A DNA stretch of 64,000 bases from Vermiculatibacterium agrestimuris (GTDB lineage Bacteria; Bacillota; Clostridia; Oscillospirales; Oscillospiraceae): the NCBI RefSeq assembly GCF_943193085.1, contig NZ_CALPCU010000003.1, positions 62,001-126,000 of the forward strand, in the 5' to 3' direction. Under the pieces are notes generated by a model. That model saw nothing but the letters and a program-made list of their open reading frames with translations, was not told the DNA's origin and ran no database searches. Below are positions 44,747 to 52,800 of this stretch, piece by piece (positions within the stretch are counted from its first letter, which is position 1; the number at the start of each line of letters is the position of its first letter). Position numbers and translations under genes: made by a program.

Positions 44747-44764
44747 CAGGATCCACATGAGTTA

Positions 44765-44811
44765 CAAAGAACAGGAGCACAGCTTAGGCTGTGCTCCTGT
44801 TCTTTGCTTTT
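44765..44811 (+). terminator. Rho-independent terminator of the giant gene
   Basis: Perfect 19-base-pair stem (44765-44783 with 44788-44806), four-base loop TTAG, then CTTTT. It begins 18 bases after the stop codon. It should end the giant transcript and separate it from the downstream genes. Confidence 0.92.
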
Positions 44812-44946
44812 AGGTTGCCATTTTCCCTTGAGAATCAAGATAAAGGGGATGTTTTCCCTACAATTAAGCGAAAAACCCAAGAGAAAAGGGCGGAATGTGG
44901 AAGAAAAAATAATTTTATAGGATTACATAAAAAATAACCATTTTTA

Positions 44947-44978
44947 TTGACGAGTTCTTCCGTTCGTGGTAATATAAT
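44947..44978 (+). promoter_or_regulatory. Candidate sigma-A promoter for the downstream genes
   Basis: A TTGACG -35 box lies at 44947-44952. Two -10 options exist: TAATAT at 44970-44975 (17-base spacer) or TATAAT at 44973-44978 (20-base spacer). It lies about 80 bases before the start codon in AT-rich DNA after a terminator, where a new promoter is expected. Confidence 0.55.
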
Positions 44979-45009
44979 CATGTATGATTATGTAGCATGG
45001 GTGTAGTGC

Positions 45010-45040
45010 GCCCTTTTATAAAAATTTCCGCCCAAAGGGC
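45010..45040 (+). promoter_or_regulatory. Leader hairpin abutting the ribosome binding site
   Basis: Seven-base perfect arms (GCCCTTT at 45010-45016, AAAGGGC at 45034-45040) with a 17-base loop. The right arm ends one base before the AGAGAGGGGG stretch that holds the Shine-Dalgarno site, so the hairpin could hold the site open or protect the mRNA 5' end. Confidence 0.45.
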
Positions 45041-45042
45041 AG

Positions 45043-45050
45043 AGAGGGGG
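45043..45050 (+). promoter_or_regulatory. Ribosome binding site fixing the start at 45059
   Basis: AGAGGGGG, eight bases before ATG 45059. The nearby ATG at 45051 is out of frame with the long open frame and lies against the binding site, so 45059 is the start. Confidence 0.75.
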
Positions 45051-45058
45051 ATGCCGGT

Positions 45059-48000
45059 ATGTCATGGAAACGCAGCCGTTTGACCGCGGCAGGCGTGGCA
45101 GCCGCATGCGGTTTGATGATGCTGGGCGGCGTGAGCCTGCTGGCCGATTCACCCAGCCCTACTTTGCACATAGAGGGCATGCGCCTTCAAAACGTCCTCA
45201 ACAGCGACGGCTCCAGCAGTATTCAGGCGCTGGTGGACGTCTATGTTTCCGACGTCCCTAAGTTCATGGGCGGCTCCCTTCTGCTGAAGTACAACAGCGA
45301 TTATTGGCAGCCCTCCCGGGTCAGCAACAATGAAACTGACCTGGGCAGCGACATCTCGGCCTTCTTTGCCACCGATCCCGACATTTACGGCGGGAGCGCC
45401 GACCCGTTCCTCTTTGAGAACGAAGGCGTGCGTACCCAGGTGGACACGGTGGGCGGCGCGCTGGCGCTGGGCTTTAACCTGAAGGAGATCGGTGATCTGC
45501 CGGACGTGCCCGGTGACAAGGTGAAGACCCAGACGGTGGATAAGGGAACAGGCGCGAAGACGGTATTCACCTATATTGAGGCAGAGGACAAGGTGCACCT
45601 TGGCACGCTGAGCTTCCAGGTGGATCCGGATCATCTGGAGGAAATGACCTCCCATATGCCCTTTGAGACCAATCCTATGCTGACAAAAGCCCATCCGGAG
45701 GACTGGCAGACAGGGAACGATCTGATGTATCCGCTGGAGCAGGCGACTCCCGGGATCACGGGCTTCGACCGCACCGGATGGACGATCGGCTTCCTCAATG
45801 AGCTGGATCAGACGGATATCAAGGCCGACCTCTATGATAATTCCAACGATGCGAATATCCCCAAAAGTAACCTTCACATCAAATATGAGATATCTGATGT
45901 GATCATTCGGGCAGAGGCGGCGGAGAAAGAGGTCACGATCAACGCCTATCAGGCCTATACGGACGCCACTCCTGCGGATCTGGCGGCGACCCTCCAGCGG
46001 TACAGCTCCACTGTCCGGCTGACCTATCCCGACGGCGATCAGCGGGACGAGGCCATGTTCTGGGGCAAGGAAGAGATGACGGTTGTAGACAACAATACCG
46101 GTGACAGCTATGTGTTCCGGTATGACGGCTCCGGTGGCTACACCTTCCAGAAACTGGACGCCGCTGGGAACCCGATTCCCGGCGACGCCTCCGGAGACTA
46201 TGACCCGACACATGGCGACTACACGATCAAACAGCCCTACATATACGAGGAAGAGGGCGAGACCAAGCAATATCCCACGCCTATCACCGTCCACTTGACG
46301 GTAATGCCTGTAAAGGTGATAGGCATTACAGCGAACGATCTGCAAATGAGTTATAAGATCAACGACCCCGATCTCCCGGACGAGACCGGTAAGCTTGCTT
46401 TGCCTGAGGAGGGGCGTTTGGTTTTTGACACCGTGCTCAGCGGCACTATCCCCACGGTTCCGTTGACTACATGGACAAACGGAACGGCACCGGTGACTGT
46501 GTTAACGCCCACCACAAATATGGGTGATTTGGTAGGCGAAGACAATGCCCCCCTGCCAAATCCGGTGAATTGGCCCACGACGGCGGCTGAGATCGCCAGC
46601 AACACCGGCGTGGGTACCTATAACTTCAACTGTGCCGATCCCACCCAGCAGTATATCCAGGCGATCCATCCCTGGGCTACAGTGACGGACAACTTTGATG
46701 TAGACGCGCAACGGGTCATCAAGGCCGACAATGTGGTGGAGCGCAGGTATGTTGCTACGGCGACGGTAAATGACCTGTACGGGATCCAGACCATCACGGT
46801 GAACGCGGTGGATCCCAATGACGGCGTCACTGTGATCCAGATGGGCACCAGTACATTTGATATTTACCGGCCCGACGGTGTTCGGGTCGATCCCAGCTGG
46901 TTCAGCAGCAACACGGTTCAAATGAACAACAATGGCGGCGCCCATACAACGCAGGCAAATGGCTTGGCTTACAATATTTTCACCCATCCCGGCGACAGCG
47001 CCCTTGGACACAACGGCGATGAGCGCGAGATCACACGCCGCCACATCAACCTGGGCGGCTACTTCACGGTGGTGGTGCATGAGAGCCTCTATGGCACCAG
47101 CGACCCCATCCGTGTCTATCAGCCTCGCCGCCAGAACGCTTACCTTTACAACTATAATGTTGGGCCCGGCGACACGCTGTCCCCGACCGATTGGCCGGAG
47201 TTTGACTTTACCGGCCACAAGGCGGGGCTGTACCCCTTCTACCGTTACAGCAAGCTGCCCAATACGGTGGTGCTGCCGCTGGACTGTGGTTACATTGTAC
47301 ATACCCGTTATGACGGAGTTACCGGCGCGGAGCCTGGCGAGGTGCGCAGCTTCTCTGTGAACAACTGGTTACAGACGTCGCCTGCACCTGCCGCCACGTC
47401 GCCTTACTGGGCGGCGGGGGATGTAGTCACCTATGGCCCCGATCTATTCTCGAACCACAGCTACGGCAGTGGCTTCGGCTTGGTGGAAAACCCGTTTAAC
47501 CGTGTGGCCCAGGTGAAGGTGGAGGTGCAGAATGAGGTTACTCCGCCGGAAGAGAGCCTGCGCCTGACCTATGAAGGCGCTCCGGCTCCCTCCAATATTC
47601 TGAACCTGCCCGACGGCCAGGTGGGGACAGTGGCGTTTGATACGGTGCGGGAAGGCTACGCCTATAAACAGGAATTTGAGCTGACCCTGACCAATGACGG
47701 TACCACGGATATCCATGGTATCTATATTGACGCGCTCTTGGGGCCCACCCAGAATCCGGTTCCCGATGGCGAACAGCATTTTGAGATCATCAAGCCTCCG
47801 GCCACAGATCTGGCACCTGGGGCCTCGACTACATTTATCATCACCTATGTTCTGGGCCTGGAGAAGGGACAGTACATTGACAACATCTATGTGGGCACCG
47901 CTAACAGCGGGACGCAGCCTGCCAAGACATTTATTGCCCGCTTTAAAGTGACAGACGGGCAACTCTATAAGCTCACCGTTCAGCCCCGCCCGGAGGATGG

Positions 48001-49735
48001 CGCAATGGGTACCGGCGGTGCGGTGACCGGCGTAGACAGCGGCGTCTACGACAATACTCCGGTGGGCAGCAATTTGGAGGCTAACGATCCCGTTTGGATC
48101 TCTGTAAAGCCTTTGGATGAGTACGACATCAAGAAAAATGTCAACGGGGACTATGAAGTCTATTATTACGACGAGAGCAATACCAAGATCTATTTGACCC
48201 AGTATGTGCCCATGGGCACCAGCGACAAACCGGCGGATGGCGAGTATCTTTTCTATCTGCCGGGAGGGATGCCGCCTCGGGATACCGTTGTCTATGTGGA
48301 CTTCTATGAGCCCATTCCCTCGAAGTTGCGGCTTTCCGACCTGCACGCCTATGCCAGCGAGCAGGAGAGCGACTGTATTACCGATCCCAAGGAACAGACC
48401 ATGTACGACATGACGGATCCCACCTATGGGACGACCGGCTTTGACCCGGATCATACCGATTACCTGGTGGTGGTGCCGGCGGAGGCGGATTGGTCAGGTC
48501 TGAAGCTGACACTCTATGATATTGTTGTGCCCTATGAGATCATCAATCCGCCCGAGGGGCCTTTGGCGAATGCGATCATTACGCCCGACGTCCATATTGA
48601 GCTGGATGACCTGGGCAGCACCGCGCCTTTGGATGTGAGAGGATCTGTGGGCAGCACCTTGGCTGCGACGCCGGTACAGCCCACGACTCATGAGATGACC
48701 TTCCGGTCTCCCGACCCCGGAAAGGCAAAGACCGCCACCATTACCATCAGCTATTATGACGCGGCGAACAATACCCGCTATGAGCGCGTAGATAAATATA
48801 AGGTGAAGTTTATCCGCAAGACGGATATCCCCATTCACACCTTTGCCTACGGCAATACGCCCTACGGTATGATCATGAATGCGGACAACATTGCGCCCGG
48901 TGATAAGACTGCAGCCAAGGAATCCTTTGACAAGGAAAACCGCTTTACAGAAACGGCCTATACGCCCACAAAAGCGGCGACACTGACGGACTATATCTAT
49001 TGGCCCGAGGCGTGGCAGGCCGAGTACTCCGATTGGCCCGCCAACTGGGGCGAACGGAATCTGGACCGCAACGACTATGCCCTGGTGGCCTATGTGGGAG
49101 AAATATTCCAGGATCCCGGCATCAGGGAGCTGCTGGACAGCACCGGCACACCGGTGAAGGATCAGACTTTGACGCGGACTGTGGAGGTAGCGCTGTTGGA
49201 TCCCAACGGAACAACAAACAGCTATCCCGTGGGGACAACAGCCGGCCGGTTCAATGGAACGGAGACGGCGACCATCGATCTGGGCCCGCTTACGGTGAAC
49301 AGCAACGGCGAGGCCGGTTTGACGGGCGTTACTGCCCTGGTAAATTGGGAGACGAATGCCGAACAGCTCATTCGTCCGGGTATTTATGCCCTGACCTATA
49401 CCTTTACCGATTTTGACGGTACGACCCGCAGCTTTAGCCGTCCTCTGGTGATTTTGAAGCACCTGGGCGACGTGGACGCCAGCGGCGGCGCGGCCGACTC
49501 TGAGGCGGCTCCGGATCCGAAGGATTCGGAGGATATCCGTATGCGTATCATCGAACCTCATCGTCTGGGCGACAATGAGGAAGTGGTCAACTATCCTGAT
49601 TATGACAAGGAAGTCTACCGGTATCGTATTTGTGACGCGAACGACGACCGGAATATCAACGATATCGACGCCAACAGAATCCAAAATGAAGCGACCCTGA
49701 CAGACTTTTACCGGCCGGTGGACTACATCGGCTAA
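45059..49735 (+). CDS. Secreted modular protein with cohesin-like and dockerin-like modules
   Basis: 1558 residues starting at ATG 45059. Residues 1-29 look like a signal peptide: Lys/Arg at the start, an Ala/Leu/Met core, cut near LLA-DS. A cohesin-like beta module (about residues 33-195) has VDVYVSDVPKFMGGSLLLKYN and LGTLSFQV strands. Several Ig-like regions follow, then an InlB-like segment (about 960-1080), a cadherin-like segment (about 1090-1250), an NTPYGM module (about 1265-1460) and a C-terminal dockerin-like pair. Second calcium loop: DANDDRNINDID at 49634-49669. The first loop is disrupted. No SLH domain or sortase signal is seen, so it would be held by protein contact or released. 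It probably shares a promoter with the two downstream genes, 66 bases from the next. Function inferred: scaffold or connector in a surface complex. The alternative is a free secreted adhesin. Confidence 0.85.
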   Translation: MSWKRSRLTAAGVAAACGLMMLGGVSLLADSPSPTLHIEGMRLQNVLNSDGSSSIQALVDVYVSDVPKFMGGSLLLKYNSDYWQPSRVSNNETDLGSDISAFFATDPDIYGGSADPFLFENEGVRTQVDTVGGALALGFNLKEIGDLPDVPGDKVKTQTVDKGTGAKTVFTYIEAEDKVHLGTLSFQVDPDHLEEMTSHMPFETNPMLTKAHPEDWQTGNDLMYPLEQATPGITGFDRTGWTIGFLNELDQTDIKADLYDNSNDANIPKSNLHIKYEISDVIIRAEAAEKEVTINAYQAYTDATPADLAATLQRYSSTVRLTYPDGDQRDEAMFWGKEEMTVVDNNTGDSYVFRYDGSGGYTFQKLDAAGNPIPGDASGDYDPTHGDYTIKQPYIYEEEGETKQYPTPITVHLTVMPVKVIGITANDLQMSYKINDPDLPDETGKLALPEEGRLVFDTVLSGTIPTVPLTTWTNGTAPVTVLTPTTNMGDLVGEDNAPLPNPVNWPTTAAEIASNTGVGTYNFNCADPTQQYIQAIHPWATVTDNFDVDAQRVIKADNVVERRYVATATVNDLYGIQTITVNAVDPNDGVTVIQMGTSTFDIYRPDGVRVDPSWFSSNTVQMNNNGGAHTTQANGLAYNIFTHPGDSALGHNGDEREITRRHINLGGYFTVVVHESLYGTSDPIRVYQPRRQNAYLYNYNVGPGDTLSPTDWPEFDFTGHKAGLYPFYRYSKLPNTVVLPLDCGYIVHTRYDGVTGAEPGEVRSFSVNNWLQTSPAPAATSPYWAAGDVVTYGPDLFSNHSYGSGFGLVENPFNRVAQVKVEVQNEVTPPEESLRLTYEGAPAPSNILNLPDGQVGTVAFDTVREGYAYKQEFELTLTNDGTTDIHGIYIDALLGPTQNPVPDGEQHFEIIKPPATDLAPGASTTFIITYVLGLEKGQYIDNIYVGTANSGTQPAKTFIARFKVTDGQLYKLTVQPRPEDGAMGTGGAVTGVDSGVYDNTPVGSNLEANDPVWISVKPLDEYDIKKNVNGDYEVYYYDESNTKIYLTQYVPMGTSDKPADGEYLFYLPGGMPPRDTVVYVDFYEPIPSKLRLSDLHAYASEQESDCITDPKEQTMYDMTDPTYGTTGFDPDHTDYLVVVPAEADWSGLKLTLYDIVVPYEIINPPEGPLANAIITPDVHIELDDLGSTAPLDVRGSVGSTLAATPVQPTTHEMTFRSPDPGKAKTATITISYYDAANNTRYERVDKYKVKFIRKTDIPIHTFAYGNTPYGMIMNADNIAPGDKTAAKESFDKENRFTETAYTPTKAATLTDYIYWPEAWQAEYSDWPANWGERNLDRNDYALVAYVGEIFQDPGIRELLDSTGTPVKDQTLTRTVEVALLDPNGTTNSYPVGTTAGRFNGTETATIDLGPLTVNSNGEAGLTGVTALVNWETNAEQLIRPGIYALTYTFTDFDGTTRSFSRPLVILKHLGDVDASGGAADSEAAPDPKDSEDIRMRIIEPHRLGDNEEVVNYPDYDKEVYRYRICDANDDRNINDIDANRIQNEATLTDFYRPVDYIG
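45155..45640 (+). other. Cohesin-like beta-sandwich module of the 45059 protein
   Basis: Starts right after the signal peptide with PTLHIEG, followed by alternating beta strands including a GGSLLLKYN strand and a late LGTLSFQVD strand. PTLHI also opens the related module in the 59428 protein. Known cohesins have this strand order and a similar YN-containing strand. Assignment as cohesin is by pattern only. Confidence 0.5.
48830..49732 (+). other. NTPYGM module plus dockerin-like pair (C-terminus of 45059 protein)
   Basis: Runs from NTPYGMIMNAD through a GIYALTYTFTDFDG strand, a FSRPLVILKHLGDVD link and two calcium loops to the C-terminus. Loop 1 (from 49469) has D-V-D but is broken by a Gly/Ala/Pro-rich stretch, so it may not bind calcium. 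Loop 2 (49634-49669) is intact. The same order of elements occurs in the next gene at about 51660-52475. Confidence 0.7.
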
Positions 49736-49784
49736 AGTCTGTTTGGGTCGCGTACCCACATTTATACTACTATAATATATAAGG

Positions 49785-49791
49785 AAGGAGG
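49785..49791 (+). promoter_or_regulatory. Ribosome binding site of the 49802 gene
   Basis: AAGGAGG, ten bases before ATG 49802, within a 66-base gap that has no terminator. It supports this start and co-transcription with the gene before it. Confidence 0.8.
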
Positions 49792-49801
49792 CGAGAGAGC
49801 T

Positions 49802-52800
49802 ATGAAGAACAACGGCTGGAAGCGTGCCGGCTGTGTGCTGCTGGCGGCCCAGATGACCGTAAGCGTACTGCCCATGAGCAGTATGGCGGCGTATGTAGAC
49901 GGCCAGGGCAGAAGCGGCGCCATTTTAGCGGCAGAATATCCAGAGACTCAGAGACGGCTGGCGGCTCGGGCCTCCTTCCTGCTGGAGAAAGACCGTATGC
50001 CAGTGATGACCAAGCACCGGGCAAACGTCAACTCCAGAAGCGAGACGGCTCTCGTCGCCTCCACAGAAACGGAAACGTCTGCGGCGGTGGAGACAGAAGT
50101 CGCCAGGCCGGAAGATGCGATAGTGGAAGACACACAGACAGAAGCGGTAATTCCCGACGCGGCGGAGTCTGTGACGCCCGGTGAAAAGGAGACGACAGAC
50201 ACAGCCGCTGATCCGGCACCGGTGGAGACACCGGCCACCGGTGAGGGAGAGCCTGCGGTTTCTGCTCCCGATGAAGGGGAGACAACAGACTCCGTCACCG
50301 ATCCGGAGCCCGAGGGATCCGTTCCCGGCGAAGAGGGAACGACGGACTCCACGCCCGGCGAGGGGGAGACGACAGACACAGTTGTCGACCCGGAGCCCGG
50401 TGAGACGCCTGCCCCCGGCGGAGAAGAGCCTGTGATCCCCCCTGAGGAGGAGACGCCGGTTCCGCCCCCTGCTGTGAAGCCGGAGCAGACCGAGACCAAG
50501 GTCATGGCAAGCGCCCGGGAACAGGGTGAGCCCATGCCGCTGGCGGATATGGAATTTCTATATGTGAGCGTATATGCGTATAGTTACTGGGCCAGCCGAA
50601 GCGGCAGTGTGCATTACAAAGAAGGCGGCGGCACAGAGAGCCGTTTTGCCCCCTATGCGGCGGAGATCCATAATGACACCGCGATAGGGACAGGAGAGCT
50701 TATAGACAATAGCGGTATGAGCAATCCGAACTATAGCGCAATGTATTTTTACGGAAGTCCGATCGTAAATCCGGAATTGACCGACTTGGCCGGTTTGCAG
50801 TTGGATCGTATTCCGGATATGCGCTTTGAGGGCTGGCTCTTTGCACAGGAGCAACCCGAGAATCCGAATTGGTACAGCAGCCAGGATGAGCTGGCGTGGT
50901 ACAGCAGGTATCGGGCGGGGGAGAGTGAAGAGCCCTACGAGCCTACCTATGAGGCCATCAAGGCCCACGCAAACCCGTACTTGTCAAATGACGGCGCTGG
51001 CTTTTATGTAACAAACGTGATTTCCAAATGGGTGCCCAGTGACCGGGCCGAGCTGACAAAGCTGACGCTTTACGGCTTGTCTGAAGATAAGGATACCGGC
51101 GCCGATCAGAAGGAGACCCTGGAGCAGTATGGCGAACGGGTGGACGAAGGAACCGGAGAGAAGCAGGAAGGGACAGTGGACAAGGAGTACACCATTCAGG
51201 TGTCCGCGCTCACAGACCGGCTGACTCTGGACTTTACCACCTACGAGCCCGGAACGATGATCAAGATCACGGCGGATACTTTGGAAGAACCGATCCTTTA
51301 CCGCTATGACCGTGAGGATTATATCTGGGATGGAGGAGCCGTAACTGCAGAGGAATACAGTAAGCGAAATGCGGATACAGCCTCCAAGCTGGAAAGAGAG
51401 CAGCCGGGTAAACGGCCGTCAGGCGGAATAGGTGCTGTGGAAAGTGAACCCACCAACAGTTACGACAATCCTGCCCGGGCGAACTGGAGCCTACCCAATG
51501 ACTACGCGATACCGCTGAACTTTACCACACCGGATCAGCTCTACACCACCATCACCATCACTGTGGTCGCCCCTGACGGCACCATCGCAGAGGATGGGAC
51601 GACCAGCGGGACGACAGAGACCTACACCTTAAAGGTGCGTCGAATGGCCGATCCGGAGATGACGCTGAATCCCGGCAACACGCCTTACGGTATGCTGGAA
51701 AGCGACATCAGTGATCCGACAGACAGACAGAAAGCCCGCGAGGATTTTGACAACAGCCGCACCCTTCCACAGCATGCCCTGGGTGGCCACAACAGCGGTG
51801 GCGTTTACACAGGTCAATACAGTGAAGCGGCATGGAAGGATACGGACTGCGATAAGAATGTGGAAGCGCTTGTAGTCTATCAGGATACGACCTTTACCGA
51901 TCCCGGCTTTACGCTCATCGACAGCCAGGGGGAAACCGCGGACAATACCAAGACGCAGCGCTCCATTAAGCTTCGTAGGGTGTCGACGTTGACCACACAG
52001 AGTATCAAGGATGGCTTTGGCGACGAGGTCTACTATAATGGTGGAACCTCCGCCGAGGATGGGAAAGAGTTTGTAGTCGATCCTGCCGGAAAGGATGTGA
52101 TCGACTTGCGGGGGATGAACGTTGTCCCCGGCATCTACTCCATCGAGTACAGCTATACCGATCCGGTCAGCGGCGTGACCTATGACAGCATGAACAAAAG
52201 TGTCTACATGGACGAGACAAAGGCGGATCATTTTTCCCGTCCCCTCATCGTCCTTCCCCAGCCGGGCGACATCGATATGGATGGCATGGTTACACTTGCC
52301 GACGCCGTCGCTTTGGAAAAATTCATTTCCGAAGGAAATGTCCTTCTCGATGACGACAACAATGATCAAGTGCAGCGCCTGTTCAAATATCGGGTGTGCG
52401 ATGTAGACGGAAATGGCCAAGTTGACGGAAATGATGTAGTCACTTTGAAAAATGGATATGTCTCTCACACTGTGGAAAATATTTCCACTGACTACTTCTA
52501 TCTCAATTCTGGCGACAATGGCAAACCGGGCAGAACGCCGCTCGTGGTTGAGTCTACATCCGCTGACAGAGCTGTCATTTCCATAGAGTATTTGGGGAAC
52601 AACCTAGACGGTGTGCCTACAGAGGCAACCACCTCGGATCCCGTAGAGATCGGGAACACCTTCTGGGTCGGCGTAAAGCTGGAAAACGCCGGAGCTCTGC
52701 CCGCGGCCGGTACTGGGGTGGAAGCCTTTGAGTTTACTCTTGTCTACAACTCAAATGCCTTGCGTCCCGGCCTTTTGAAGGGCGACACCGATTGGGCCAA

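Larger units (their letters stand above)
44747..45058 (+). other. Intergenic control region between giant gene and next gene
   Basis: 312 bases, clearly AT-rich against GC-rich genes. It holds a strong terminator at its left end, an AT-rich middle with two copies of the 8-base TTTTCCCT (44821-44828 and 44852-44859), a promoter candidate, a leader hairpin and a Shine-Dalgarno site. No small gene was seen. Confidence 0.8.

Noticed and set aside
44051..44266. CRISPR-like array
   Set aside because: The 18-base units are contiguous without spacers and code for regular hexapeptides in frame.
2..44746. Giant synthetase (NRPS or PKS) as explanation for the length
   Set aside because: No adenylation, condensation, ketosynthase or carrier-protein motifs were seen. 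The whole length is accounted for mostly by structural repeat domains.
42029..44758. 909-codon minus-strand open frame covering the end of the giant gene
   Set aside because: Same register artifact. It also crosses the Asp/Ser repeat, giving a low-complexity product.
45059..45145. Lipoprotein signal in the 45059 protein (AAAC within the signal peptide)
   Set aside because: The residue at -3 is Ala rather than Leu/Val/Ile and a normal cleavage site follows later, so a standard signal peptide is more likely.
49771..49776. TATAAT in the 66-base gap as a separate promoter for the SLH gene
   Set aside because: No acceptable -35 box lies 16-18 bases upstream, and the gap has no terminator, so co-transcription is simpler.
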